A DNA stretch of 64,000 nt from Onthophagus taurus (Eukaryota; Arthropoda; Insecta; Coleoptera; Scarabaeidae): contig NC_091967.1 of the NCBI RefSeq assembly GCF_036711975.1, forward strand, positions 27,528,001 through 27,592,000, given 5' to 3'. Position numbers and translations under genes: made by a program. Numbering within the stretch: the stretch's first letter is position 1; the number at the start of each line of letters is the position of its first letter. Positions 35,701-47,092 of the stretch are shown one piece after another. The notes below the pieces were generated by a model. That model searched no databases and was not told the origin of the DNA. It saw nothing but the letters and a program-made list of their open reading frames with translations.

Positions 35701-38700
35701 ACTTTTACTTGCAAAAATTTTCACGATCGCTTATAATTTATGAAAAAAAAATTATTATTTTTTAACGTTTTAGTACCTTCGGAAAATGTATTACAACTTT
35801 TGACGCATAGTAGCTAGGTTAATAGTATAAACTATGCTATGTCCCTCTTGATTTGCTATTTCATTGCTTTAGTCAGTGGTTCTTTTTTAATAATGGTGTA
35901 AATTAACATTTATGTCAAAATCGAGACGTAGAAATCGAAAATTAGTTTTCTTGAACTTATAATTGAATTAAATTTAATTGTTTGATCGCGTTTTTTTTTA
36001 AACTAATTTAATACAACTGTTAATTTACACCATTATTAAAAAAGAATCACTGACTAAAGCATAGCAGTGATCACTGTTCGAGAAATAGTAAATCAAGAGG
36101 GGCATAGCGTAGTTTGTACTATTAACCTAGCTATTATGCGTCAAAAGTTGTAATACATTTTCCGAAGCTACTAAAACGTTTAAAAATAATGAAAATAGTA
36201 TATTGTTTTATATGAAAGAGAAGCAGTGTTTTTTATGGCGTGGTCTGTCGTTTAGCGATGAACGCAGTGAGACTATTTTTCATTTCATTTTAAAATTATA
36301 AGCGATCCTGAAAATTTTTTCAAGTAAAAGTTATGTGAAATTATGCTGTCGAGCCAAGGGAAGAAAAAAAAATTATAGATTTAAAAAAATAGCGAAATTA
36401 GTACTCACATCCGGTATAACCGGAAGTACAAAGAGAATGATTTCATGTCGTAATAATCCGTTTTAACGGCCTCATTATGCATTCTAAATGGTTTTCTTAT
36501 ATCACTAATAATAAAAAAAATATGGGGGTGAGCCACTTCTGAGGGGCACCCAGTAGAAGTCACAAACAACAAAAGTCGTTAGTTTTGCAAAAAAAAATTA
36601 ATTTTGTTTAAATTAAGTTTGACACACCATTTCTAAAAAAAGGAGTAGTACCTACAACACGCTTGGCAAGTTATTTTAAAAGATGGCCTGTTTAGTCAAG
36701 TTTCCAAAATAGTGAACACTTGCCATTTTTCTTTTCATAAAAAAACACGTTATTTAAATAATTCATACTTTCGTATGCTATTTGTATTTACTCTCAATAT
36801 CTACGAACTTATGTCTCTTATGTCTTGCAAAAGGATTGTTTCGAATAAGGTTAACCTAAAGACAAAATTAAACAAAAGGAATTATTAATTTATTTATTAT
36901 TAATTTTATTGCATTATTTTCTTAAAACGAAAGCAAATGATCAAATTGTTTGACGTCGGAACTAATACAAGCTCTGCATCGTCGCAGAAAAAATCTTTTT
37001 ACTATAAAATTTTTACTAAATCGCTTTGCATTTATTTCTTCTGCTGCTGTATAAATATTGTGGCGCAGTTCGGTAAGATTTCCAATCGGTTTTTAATACA
37101 CTCTTTCTTTTATGCAATTCTAATAAAGAAATCAAGGGGATGTAGGCCCAGAAAATGAGGAGGCCACGTAATCGAACCAAGACGCTCAATCCATCTTTTG
37201 GGATATTCTGTATTCAATCCCGTACAGGACAAGCATAATGACCTGGAGAACCATCTTGTTGAAACCACACTTCTCTGTAGATATTGACTGGCACATCTTC
37301 TAATAAAGTTATTAAATTGTTTTGAAGGAAAACATACGAAAGTATGAATTTTTTAAATAACGCGTTTTTTGCAGAAAGACTGGCAGTAATATTTTTTAAG
37401 AAAAGAAAAATAGTAAGTGTTAGGTTGTTGATACCATTTTGGAATCTTGACTAAACAAGCTATCTTTTAAAATAGCCAAGGGTGTTGCAGTACTCCTTTT
37501 TTTAGAAATAGTGTGTCAAACTTAATAGACATAAATTCTTTCAAGTTTAACTCAACCAAACTAATATTTTTTTTGCAAAACTAACGACTTTTGTTGTTTG
37601 ATTTCAGTAGTAGCATGGTTCATAAGGAATACATTATTAAAAAAATTACTATTAAATTACAAACATTTCTGACTATATAGTACCTGAAGATATGACCGGG
37701 AACGATTTTTAGCATTTTCAAAAATATATCTATTACCACTTAACTAAGAGACATGGATTTTTTTTCTTATTATTACCAGAACAGGTATGGCTTGGAGTCT
37801 CACCAGGTGCCCACTTAACGTTGAGTTACGGGACCCTGTATATACAGGTGTCTCAGAGAGACCGGTCATTAGACGTTTCTCGGGTTCTGGCCAAAATAAA
37901 AATTTGAGAATTCAGACTTAAGTATTATTAATTGCGTTCTCTTCGACTAAAATATTTTCAGATTTCTAACACTTCCGGTTATACCGGAAGTCCCACCCAC
38001 TTTATTTTTTAAAGTGGATCGACCTGTATATTTTTACATATTTGGATTTGTCTGTTCTCAAAATTTATAAATAACTTTACTTTTTGCAATTTCATTCGGC
38101 CGTTCTCGAGTTATTCGAATTTTTCCAGAAAAATCTGCTCCAGCAGACATTTGTTAAAAAAATCAGAGAACACTCGATTTTTGGGATATCAATTTAGGAT
38201 TCAGAACATGTTTAAGCAACATGATGGAGTATGTTTTGGTGCCGAGAACGACTGTCTAGAACGTTTGGTCACTTTACTGTGGCACGTTAATTTTTTGAAA
38301 TTTGGAAGTACCATAACTCCATTTTTTTAAATGGTACACCCCATATTTTATTACTTACTCGTCTTCGGTGTCTCATTTTACATCTTTTATACTACATATG
38401 TCCTATACCTAACATTAATAGAGCAGATTTTTCTAGAAAAATTCGAATAACTCGAGAACGCCTGAATCAAATTGCAAAAAGTAAAGTTATTCATAAGCCT
38501 TGAAAACAGACAAATCCAAATACAGTGCCTCGCAAAAGTATTCGGAAATCAGTTTATGGGACCGGAGAGTAACAACAACTTCCTTAAGTTTTCATTTAAA
38601 ACAAAAACTTAATCAATATTATTTCATAGTGGTATAAACTTTTATTGAAACGTAAAAACTAAACTTTATCTCAACATAAATACAAAAAAAAAACAGCAGT

Positions 38701-41700
38701 TTACTAAACAATGAGGTTGAATCACGTCACAAAAGTATTCGTAAAAAAATAAACTAGTTCAGTAAAACTTTTTTTTTTAATTAATTAATATCGGGTAGAA
38801 TATCCTTTCATTTTAATAACTTCTCTTAATCTGTTCTGCATCAAAAACACTAGTTTTCGTATTCTCTCGCCTGATATTTTTTCTCATTCTTTGACTATTA
38901 CTGTTTTAAGTCTATCTTTTGATGTAATTCCATGTTTTCGGATGGCACGCTCCAAATCTGCCCACAAGTGCTCAATCGGATTGAAGCCCGGGGACTGAGG
39001 CGGTGTTCCTAAAACACTTGGGGTGTTGTACAAAATCCAAAGTTTTGTATTTTGGGCTGTATGTTTCTTACATCTTTCAACAAGACAACGACCCGAAAGT
39101 CCGAGTTTATTGGCGCTAGCGTTCAAATTGTCTTTTAATATTTGAATGTAGAGCCGGTGATCCATTTCGGTATTCACTTTTCGCCAAACTTTATTATCAC
39201 AATCTGGCCCAAAAATGTTAAATTTGGTTTCATCGCTAAAGATTACTTTTGACCAAAACTCGGTGCCATGGTTTACGTATTTTCTTGCGAACTGCAAACG
39301 CTTCCTCCGATTTTTCTCACTTATAAGCGGCTTTATACGTGGAGAACGCCCATTGTAACCAGCACCTCTAAGAGTTCGTCGCACAGTTTCATTACTGACA
39401 TGCTTTAACAGCTTTATCACGAGCCTTAAGTTTTGCAGGCCTTCCCGATCGCTGTCCCAACTGAAGCGAATTCCTTTGCAGAATGCTATGGATAGTTGAC
39501 ACGCTTCTATTTGTTGCGTTTGATATCTCTTGCAACGTTTTACCTTCCCTTCGCAGATTGAATATTATTTTTCTTTCCTCAAACGTGGTCTGTTTTGATT
39601 TTCTTCCCATTTTTTACACCACTCTCCGAATTTAATTAAATCAAAAATGATTCACCAAAACTTTACATTCAGATTGAATAGGTAACCTACAGCAATGCGT
39701 GTTTGTCTGCTAATGTAGTGTAATGCAAGGTTTATAGAACATAAGGTTACCTCATTCCCTATGCCTCTGTAGTATCGATTATTACCCCGCAAATTGACGT
39801 CACTGGTTCGATATAGTCAGAATAAAAGAAAGCCTATACGTGCCTATACTGTGGTACAGTCTATATAAAATATTTAAACCTCGCATCATGTTGTGTTGTT
39901 CATAGAACCAGCTACGTCACTGACCCACCTTGCCTCTCAGAGGAGGAGAATCGGTATTGGGTAACCTTATGTTCTATAGACCTTGGTGTAATGTAGTAGA
40001 ATTTTAGAAAAAAACCTACATAGCCTACTGTGTTTTAAATTTCCAAATACCTTTGTGACTATATTCATAACAGTTTAATGTATAAATTAGGTATTAATTA
40101 TGTATTAATATCATATTTTTGTTCTGTCTAAGATATGAGACTTTATTTGTAATAAAAGAATGTTTTTAATCTCAAAATCGAAATAATAAACACCGTATTT
40201 TGCATTTTTTGGGTGACAACAAGACTTTCCGAATACTTTTGTGAGGCACTGTATGTAAAAATATACAGTGTTCCATTTAAAAAAATGGAACACTGTATGG
40301 AACACTGGTGGCGACTTCCGGTATAACCGGAAGTGCTAGAAACCTGAAAATATTTTAGTCGAAGAGAACGCAATTGATAATACTTAAATCTGAATTCTCA
40401 AATTTTTATTTTGGCCAGAACACCAGAAACGTCTAATGACCGGTCTCGCTGAGACATCTGTATATAAGTGATTACTTGGCAAACAATTTTAACATAAACT
40501 TAACATTTTTTTTATAGCATTTTTGATGTGACACAAACGCAAAATAATCTAATAACCACCTAATTCTTTAACATCATCATATTAATATAAATTTATTTTG
40601 CTATGACTGATTGACAAACACAACTTGTTATCTCAAAATATAATATACACTTACCTAGCAGTACAAAGAGTGTGAATGAAAATCTCCCCACCGTGAGCAG
40701 CCAATAAATGACTTGTCATTTTACCTCCCGTCTTCCTCAACATCTCCAACATAACACTACGACCATTCAACAAAAAATTAATCAAACATAAAGAGGGTCG
40801 AGAATTCACATCCACAGGAGTAATTCTATGCATCTTGGTGCAATTTTGTAACTCTGCAGCGCTGCAACCACGCGGGGTACACCATTTTAATGTTACAGTT
40901 TCATATTCAAAACCTTCCTTGACTGTTTTTATCGTCGTCGCATCGCAAGAAGTTGTTCCCTTTAAAATGGTGGCATGGGCATCGCTTGAATGGAAGATTT
41001 CAACGTCGTAATTCGCTGAAGAACTTGCGTTTTGTTCCTCTTTCATTGGAATACCTGTTACAGTTGTACTGCCCAAATCATAATGTTGAAGAATTAATGA
41101 AGATAATTTAGTTGATATTTGGGTAGCTTTCACTGGATGAACCTCTGTTGTTAAATTTGGTGATAGCTTTAAAACATTCAACAAATTGATTTAATAAATT
41201 TTTAGTTTTAAATTTTAATAATTTTACATACAATTTTTGGTCCATGGCTAGATACTTGAGACTCTACATTAATGGGAAATGTATTTAAAATAACCAAATG
41301 GCAGTGATCAATTGGAATTAAGCTATAAAAGAAGTAATTTATATTTTATTTTAGGCGACTTTAAACATACCTCTCTGAATTATTGGCTGTTTCGTTTTGT
41401 CCCTCCAAAATTCCAAGCATGATCTCTTCTAATCTCTTCATACTTTCATTATCTCGAGCTGAAGTTATACAAATTATTCTACCTCTATTAATGACTTTAA
41501 CACCACTTTCCTCATTGATTTTCTCCTGTTGGATATCTGTAGATTCATTTAATGCTTCAACAGCAGATCTGAGCCCATGTAAAACTGTGAAATCGCCTGA
41601 AGATCTTGGTGATCTTATTTGAGGTGGAGATGGTGGAGTTCCGATTAATGCCAAACCATTCATAATCTTAGAAAAAAAGATTAAATAATTTAAGTGCAAA

Positions 41701-42031
41701 ATTTTACTAGATTAGTTACATTATTTGTATTCTGTTGTAAATGACTCCAAGTGTTTAAGCTGTGTGAAGTACTATCACTAACAATGAATTTAACCAATTT
41801 TCCACTAGGAAATAAATCCCATACAATCCTACAATATTCAATAGCAGATTCAACACTACATGTCCATAATGATTTATGTATTGGTTGTATAGGAATGAAG
41901 GTATTTCGACCTTTTTGAAAATCGAACTCGATTGTGCTTTCACAAGATATTCCAAAATATGGAGTGTGATCTAAAACGAACACCGTTTTGTGATTCGCCG
42001 GGAACATCTTATTTGTTGCCGTATAAGCCAT
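32748..42031 (-). CDS. INTS13: Integrator complex subunit 13 / asunder, complete seven-exon gene
   Basis: Exons on the minus strand: 42031-41720, 41666-41371, 41322-41232, 41166-40655, 33696-33468, 33402-33090 and 33022-32748 (stop at 32750-32748). All junctions are GT-AG, phases match, and the lengths total 2028 nt (675 codons plus stop), close to other INTS13 proteins. Exon 1 starts at ATG 42031 with [20 protein letters not shown], then [20 protein letters not shown], both diagnostic. Exon 4 holds [20 protein letters not shown]. Exon 5 holds [20 protein letters not shown]. Exon 6 holds [18 protein letters not shown]13 (Mat89Bb/asunder) is part of the nuclear Integrator cleavage complex, which processes snRNAs and controls transcription. 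In flies it is also needed for dynein localisation during meiosis. Intron 4 (33697-40654, ~7 kb) is filled with transposons. No stop or shift was seen in any exon. Confidence 0.93.
33697..34066. other. Start of INTS13 intron 4, AT-rich, no gene
   Basis: This holds degenerate CCAAG/TTTCC-rich sequence up to the hAT insertion. The open frames here are the read-through of exon 5. Confidence 0.5.
34067..35332 (+). mobile_element. Decayed hAT element (Charlie/GTF2IRD2-ZBED5-like) with 8-bp duplication
   Basis: The left end is CAGGGGTCGGCAACCTGCGG and the right end its mirror GGTTGCCGACCCCTG. Flanking octamers ATCTAAGG (34059) and ATTTAAGG (35333) differ by one base. Inside, plus-strand pieces in changing frames contain a GTF2IRD2-like h[19 protein letters not shown] peptide near 34827-34890 and a following 'HNK.RWLS' region near 34975, with many stops. 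It is 1266 bp long, so internally deleted. Confidence 0.8.
35479..36553. repeat. 1.07-kb near-complete palindromic MITE (TA-flanked)
   Basis: The left end is CTGGTGTCCCTCAGAAGTGG and the right end its mirror with one extra base. Inverted matching continues through a shared TTCCGGTTGTACCGGATGTG block to the centre near 35980, so each arm is ~500 bp. There is a TA at both edges and no ORF. Confidence 0.8.
36937..37380 (-). pseudogene. Mariner/Tc1-like transposase fragment (middle of catalytic core)
   Basis: Reading down from 37330: [23 protein letters not shown] and then GLHPL/DFFI-like text in shifted frames. This is the block containing the second catalytic Asp ('WFQQDGAPAH') and the 'PRSPDL' region. 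Only ~120 residues remain. Confidence 0.65.
38884..39610 (-). pseudogene. Tc1 transposase, frameshifted and internally deleted
   Basis: It starts at ATG 39610 with a homeodomain-like HTH ([20 protein letters not shown], then [20 protein letters not shown]). A frame change near 39395-39420 joins the second half (to 38884). That half has [20 protein letters not shown], the first catalytic Asp in [13 protein letters not shown], and [15 protein letters not shown] with the final Glu. The region around the second Asp is missing about 60 residues and the Asp itself is degraded (ERCKKHTA where QDNDPKHT is expected). It belongs to the DD34E Tc1 family and is inactive. Confidence 0.88.
39726..39985. 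repeat. 260-bp MITE with exact 8-bp target duplication
   Basis: GTGTAATG occurs at 39718-39725 and 39986-39993. The ends are CAAGGTTTATAGAACATAAG and its mirror with one difference (CTATAGACCTTG). The 8-bp duplication suggests mobilisation by a hAT- or P-type enzyme. It sits upstream of the Tc1 start codon. Confidence 0.85.
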
Positions 42032-42335
42032 TTTTGCTTCAAAATGTTTGTCGTGTTTACAGTTTAGTTTAAATATATTTTTCGCATTTTTAGGTTATGT
42101 CGCTCATATGTTTATGTTTTGTGACGTATGTAGTTCGTTGACGTAGGATAATCATTCTTGTTAATTTGATTGTTTAATAAAAATATTATCCTTATTTAAT
42201 ACAAGTAAGGTGTTGAAATATTATATTAATTGTTACTATAATTATAATCATTTAGAAAAGTTTTTAAAATATTAAATCGGATGTAGCGCCATCTGTTTAT
42301 TGCTATATATATTAGTAAATGTGCCAAATACAAAT
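42032..42335. promoter_or_regulatory. INTS13 5' flank / promoter region
   Basis: These ~300 bp lie directly upstream of the INTS13 start codon and before the next repeat. No TATA box is obvious at a sensible distance. A promoter is inferred from position only. Confidence 0.35.
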
Positions 42336-42896
42336 CAGTTCCTCAGAGGTAAGTAGGGTTACCAACTCTCCTCTATTTCAGAGGAGTTTCCTCTATTTAA
42401 CAGGCTCTCTCCTCCCTTCTGTAATATTCTTCAATCCTCCTCTATTTCTCTATTTAAAGAAAAACGTCTGTTATTAAGCGGTGGTTACCGAAACTCTCCA
42501 TCAGAGGGCGTGTTTATTTAAAAAATTTATTTAAAAAATAAATTTATGGAATCAATTTCAATAATCGTGGACAAAGCATAGTATTCTACTCGCATATAAT
42601 GGGCTATTATTCACGAAGGTTAAGTTTATGTCACGAGCGTAGCGAGTGGCATAATTAACCTGAGTGATGCAAAATAGTATAATAATATACTATTTTGCAT
42701 CTATTAAATTTAATATAAAGTATAATAAGATCAAGATGAGTGACGAAGTAAAAGAAAATGATACAAATATAGACGAGAACCAGAAAAAGCTCCACTCATT
42801 AAGAAGCTGAAGTAGAATCTACTTATCGAAAAGAGTGGTTTAACACATACAAATGGCTAAAACCTTCTAAAATTACTGATGAATATGCTTAGTGTA

Positions 42897-43390
42897 CAGG
42901 GTGGTTCAAATTCGATGTCCGAATAGGCTAACTCGGAAACTATAAGAGTTAGAAAAAAAGTAGCTTACATGTCATGATCTCGTTTTTCGAGAAACTGCTA
43001 ATGCCGAAAACCTCATAGCGCTATCGTCTTTTGTTTTTCTCCTAGAAGCCAAAATTGAAAATATCGTAAAACCAATAAGTGCAATTATCTTGGTTATTAT
43101 TATAGGTGGAGTATTATAACTACGACATTATATGGACACTTTTTTACAGAGAATTTGATGAATTTGATGATTAATACTCCACCTATAATAATAACCAAGA
43201 TAATTACATTTGCGGGTTTTACGATATTTTCAATTTTGGCCTCTAGCGGAAAAACAAAAGACGATAGCGCTATGATGTTTTCGGCATTAGCAGTTTCTCG
43301 AATAACGAGATCATGACATGTCAGCTACTTTTCTTCTAACTCTTATAGTTTTCGAGTTGGCCTATTCGGACATCGAATTTGAACCACCTG
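42897..43390. repeat. 494-bp palindromic MITE (TA-flanked) inside the hAT transposase
   Basis: CAGGGTGGTTCAAATTCGAT at 42897 is mirrored to 43390 (ATCGAATTTGAACCACCTG). The two arms match for almost their whole length around a centre near 43145. TA lies at both edges. The left half resembles 26764-26958. Confidence 0.9.
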
Positions 43391-43499
43391 TACTTTATGT
43401 ATTAAAGATTTTTCTATTAAAAGTCAAGGATTAACTTCCGTAAGCAACTAAGCGTATAAGAAGCAAATTAACCTATACAAATATGTGTTGTATAATACA

Positions 43500-43655
43500 T
43501 TATACATACAATATATGTTAAAATTAAATTTAATTAAATTATTAATTAATTAACTAATTAATTAATAATAATAATATTCATAATAATTAAATATTAAATA
43601 TAATTATTAATTAAATATTATTAAAACATTATTAATTAAATATTCATATGTTTAG
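43500..43655. repeat. AT-rich low-complexity expansion (TTAATTAAT-type)
   Basis: It is almost only A and T, with TTAATTAA and ATTAAATATT phrases. It sits between two parts of the hAT transposase frame. Confidence 0.7.
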
Positions 43656-45555
43656 GTAAAACAGCATGAATTGGCGAAAATACATATCACACAATCAAAA
43701 GTGGCAGCAAATAACAATTTAATAACAACTTTCTGCACACCAAATCATTCACCAGAAGAAAACAATGTGGCTGCAAATGAATTAGGATTACTGTATCATA
43801 ACATAAAACACAATTTGTCATATAATAGTTTCGACTGTGGCATAAAAGTGCTCAAGCATATTTTTAGTAAGAGTAATGAGAAAAGTTTAACAAATAAGCT
43901 GCATTTAGGCCGTACCAAGTCTGAAGCGATTACGGTTAAAGTTCTTGGCCCAAATGCTAAAAAAATAGTTCTTGATGATTTACAAAATAAATTTTATTGT
44001 GTGCAAATTGATGCCTCCAATGTAAAAAACAGGAAATTTTTTGTAATAGCTGTACAATATTTTAAAGATGACTATGGGGTCGTTAATAAGCTTGACTTAT
44101 AGAAAATCCTGACGAAAGCGCATTAGCTATGGTTATATTAGCTTGTTTAGAATCTAATAATTTATCAATCGCTTTTGTTAGTGCTTTCAGTGCAGATAAT
44201 TATAATGCCAATTTTGGGGAACATAAATCTCTGTTTTCTCATTTAAGGCAACAAAATGGCAATATATTTAAAGCTAACTGCTATGCCCACATTCTCCATA
44301 ACTGTGTGAAGCTTTGATAAGCATGCTTTAGATAAACCAGATTATGATGTTGAAAATTTAGTTCTTAAGGTCTACCCCCATTTCTCAGTATCTGCTAAAA
44401 GGAGAGAAAACTTGAAAGAAATGTTTGAATTTTACAACGCTTCATATCAAGAAATACTACATCATGTCACCACCAGGTGGTTAAGTTTGTACTCTGCTGT
44501 AGAAAGAATTTTAAAATCGTGGCACCATTTGCTCTCCTTTTTCAGAAGCATGAGAGATTGTCCCAATCAAATCAAAAAATTATTTTTTATAAAAGATGAT
44601 ACATATGAAGATACGCCAGAAAATGAAATCCCAGAAATTTACTTGCTGTTTTGTGAAAATTTTCTTAAAATATTTTATGATGCTATTGTGTATACGATAT
44701 TTTTAAGACAGTAGACGATAAACTTTCTAATCGATTAGATCAAAATTACTTTGGATATCTTGTTACGCAAAAATTAAAATATTTAGACAGATGTCAGACA
44801 GCAAAATTTGAAAATAACATTAAATTATCCTTAAGTTTGCTATCAAAAAATAGTTCGACTTTAGTACTGATAATTTACTATATTTAATGTCACATTTAAA
44901 GCTAAGTAGTCCAGTTAAATTTCACGATATTGTTAATTTACTTGAAAAGCTATAAAACCCAAACCTCATTGTAAATATTGATTAAATCTTTGATGAAGTA
45001 AACATTTTAAACAAAATTGTAAATATACTTTTTCAAGATGATAATTTTAAAAATAGTAGTACCTCCTGTAAACGGACTACTATTTTAAGTAAAACACAGG
45101 ATCTGCCGAGTATTTCACAAATTCTGTCATTTATTTTAAGTATACCTGCAACTACTGCTTATGTGGAACGTATTTTTAGTATAATGGGAAACAAATGGAC
45201 CGAAACCTGAAATAATTCTTGCGTTGATTTAGTAAAATCGGAATTACTAATTACGTTAAATTATGATTTGACATGTAAAGAGTTTTATGACTATATAAAA
45301 AATGATAAATTATTATTAAAAAAAGTTCACTCTACGGACAAATATGTAAATGTAACACAGAATAAATTTAAATTCAGAAATTTGAAAAATTTAATCTCCT
45401 CTATAATTTTTGAATTTCCTATATATTTTTTAAGAATCTCCTCTATAGTTACTTTTAAAAAATGGCAACCCTAGAGGTAAGGTATGTTAAGTACAAACAA
45501 ATGGTAAGGTACAAACTCGAAATTGTTAAGGAGAGAGATTTGAAAATGGACTTAA

Positions 45556-45650
45556 CCCATTAGCTGGCACGATCCCCATTCGGGGATTTTAAATTTTAAC
45601 GTACTTCACTTGGCAAGTTTCAATTAAAAAAAAAGTTGACAGTTAATGGG
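45556..45650. repeat. 95-bp TTAA-flanked MITE
   Basis: TTAA lies at 45552-45555 and 45651-45654. The ends are CCCATTAGCTGGC and a partial mirror (ACAGTTAATGGG). TTAA duplication suggests piggyBac-type mobilisation. Confidence 0.55.
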
Positions 45651-45829
45651 TTAAGGTTTAAACAAATACACATGGTGGAGATAATTCATTACGCAAAAAA
45701 TGTGACTTAACACACCTTACCTCTGAGGCACTGAAATGTATATAAATGTATGAGAATTATTGTAATTAGAGTACTTTTATGATTTTGATTTGTTTTTATG
45801 GTCCGGATATTTTCCAAATATTTTTAAAA

Positions 45830-46910
45830 ATAACTTCTTCGGTTTCCTACTGCACGCGGCGAAGATATATTTCTAACACTAAAACAGTTTTTTGAGGAAA
45901 ATGATCTGAAGAGGTCATCGTTAGTTAGTGTGTGTACTGACGGAGCGCCTTCCATGATGGGTGTTTGTTCTGGTTTTCAAACATTCGTCAAACAAGTTGC
46001 CCCACAATGATAACTTATCACTGTATGATATACCGATACGCTTTGGCTGTTAAGACGCTACCTTCAAATTTGATGAGCGCGTTTAATGACAAATTCGAGA
46101 ATTTTCAAAGTATTATGTCATAAAGTTGGTGCGAAATTTGATGCACTAATAGTGTTCTACACTGAAGTACGTTGGTTGTCAATGGGAAATGTTTTAAACA
46201 GAGTGTTTGAAATGCGCGAAGAAATAGCTTTGTTTTTTGAAAATCGTAAAACAGAGAAAGAGAAGAATCTTTATACAAAAAGAAAAGATAAAGCATTTAT
46301 CCTTATTATATATGAAAATAAAACACAATTTATGAACTTTACACTTGCAGAGATTATTTAATTTATATCGGAACCGGTTTCGAAGTTTTATCTTCATCTT
46401 CAGCCGAAAACTATACAAAAAATATAAAAAATATTATAATTAAATTACCTATTAAAATATAAAATACTCACTGTCAGAAAGTGACCATCTTGGCGTTTGA
46501 TTCGTTGCATCAATATTTCCCGGATATAGAGAATCGTCAAGCTTTTTCATGGATACTAAGACCATTTTCTACAGATGATGAAATCTTCAAAGATGTTTCA
46601 GCTAAACTTCAGTTTCTCCAACTACGCGAAGACGTAGTGTACCTTAAAGGTGGAATTCCAAGATTATGACCTATCTATGTTTTGGACAAAAATGCTGGGC
46701 GAATATTTTATTTTAGCTGACTTTAAGAATTCTAGTTCCATTTGGTAATACATATAAATGTGAGAGCGGCTTTTCAACTTTACTTTCTATGAAAACAAAA
46801 TCTAGAAGTCGGCTCAGCGTAGGACACGACTTACGATGTGCTTTATCAGAAACTAAACCAAAGAAAAAAAAACTTGTTAAGAAGAAGCAACACCAACCTT
46901 TCTATTAATT
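45830..46910 (+). pseudogene. hAT element remnant (ZBED5-like transposase)
   Basis: Segments in changing frames read VCTDGAPSMMGVCSGFQTFV (45935), ITYHCMIYRYALAVKTLPSN (46013), FYTEVRWLSMGNVLNRVFEM (46155-46215) and, after an insertion, HQYFPDIENRQAFSWILRPF (46508). A late C-terminal piece with SGFSTLLSMKTK-like text lies near 46770-46800. This is the catalytic and C-terminal part of ZBED5-like hAT proteins. No ends were found. Confidence 0.75.
46262..46475. repeat. Short AT-rich insertion in the ZBED5-like remnant
   Basis: About 210 bp break the transposase between the 'EEIALFFENRK' and 'HQYFPDIE' regions. It includes ATCGGAACCGGTTTCGAAG and ends in AT-rich DNA, like a small retroposon tail. 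Identity is uncertain. Confidence 0.3.
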
Positions 46911-47092
46911 ATTATTCAAAATTTTCTACGCACATGTCGACGCTGATTGTGAAGGTGCGCATCACATGTTTATGTAGTGCACGATAAGTATACTTCAGTA
47001 GATGCTAGATGCATGCATCTACTGAAGTAATGAATGCTGAGTTTGCAATATTATAGTAGTATCGATATATTTATTGCTCTTTTTTATTAAAA

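Larger units (their letters stand above)
35443..37632 (-). mobile_element. Mariner-like element with ~200-bp inverted ends, interrupted by a MITE
   Basis: Arms: 35443-35478 plus 36554-36780 on the left, and the mirror at 37330-37632. The outer motif GTATTCCTTAT..AACCATG and inner CAACAAAAGTCGTTAGTTTT appear on both sides. Removing the insert at 35479-36553 restores left-arm continuity with the right arm. On the minus strand, 37330-36950 reads [20 protein letters not shown] and then broken WPP/DLNP-type text, a mariner/Tc1 catalytic core carrying the second Asp. The rest of the transposase is absent. Confidence 0.7.
38523..40251 (-). mobile_element. Tc1-family transposon with TA duplications
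   Basis: The terminal repeats are CAGTGCCTCGCAAAAGTATT at 38523 and the mirror ending at 40251 (AATACTTTTGTGAGGCACTG), each bounded by TA. The transposase lies on the minus strand, 39610-38884. A 260-bp insertion is present at 39726-39985. Confidence 0.9.
37845..40460. mobile_element. TA-flanked inverted-repeat element carrying a Tc1 insertion
   Basis: CAGGTGTCTCAGAGAGACCG at 37845 is mirrored at 40437-40460 (two differences). The match continues through an ACTTCCGGTTATACCGGAAG block. A second internal inverted pair lies at 38044-38140 and 38415-38520. The Tc1 element 38523-40251 sits between the arms. This is a non-autonomous, Tc1/mariner-type MITE. Confidence 0.75.
42354..45473 (+). mobile_element. 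hAT transposon (3.1 kb) with exact 8-bp target duplication
   Basis: GAGGTAAG lies at 42346-42353 and 45474-45481. The left end is TAGGGTTACCAACTCTCCTC and the right end GGCAACCCTA. CTCCTCTAT repeats stand near both termini. A BED-finger-type transposase runs on the plus strand from 42736 to about 45400, broken by a palindromic MITE (42897-43390), by AT-rich expansion (43500-43650) and by several stops. Confidence 0.9.
42736..45474 (+). pseudogene. hAT transposase (BED-finger type), fragmented
   Basis: The start at ATG 42736 (MSDEVKENDT) is acidic. Remains of a BED finger (TYKWLKPSKITDEYA in shifted frames, then CIKDF after the MITE) follow. The longest open pieces are 43671-44102 (LDDLQNKFYCVQIDASNVKN, the first catalytic Asp), 44129-44317 (FSADNYNANFGE and NCYAHILHNCVK), 44412-44714 (HHVTTRWLSLYSAVERIL) and 45130-45474 (IPATTAYVERIFSIMGNKW, the C-terminal block). 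This is the full hAT domain order, but with at least four frame or stop breaks. Confidence 0.85.
42336..45733. repeat. MITE split by a hAT insertion
   Basis: The inverted ends are CAGTTCCTCAGAGGTAAG at the left and the mirror CTTACCTCTGAGGCACTG ending at 45733. The rest of the element (45482-45733) continues after the hAT. TGTTAAG and its partner CTTAACA extend the match. Confidence 0.65.
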
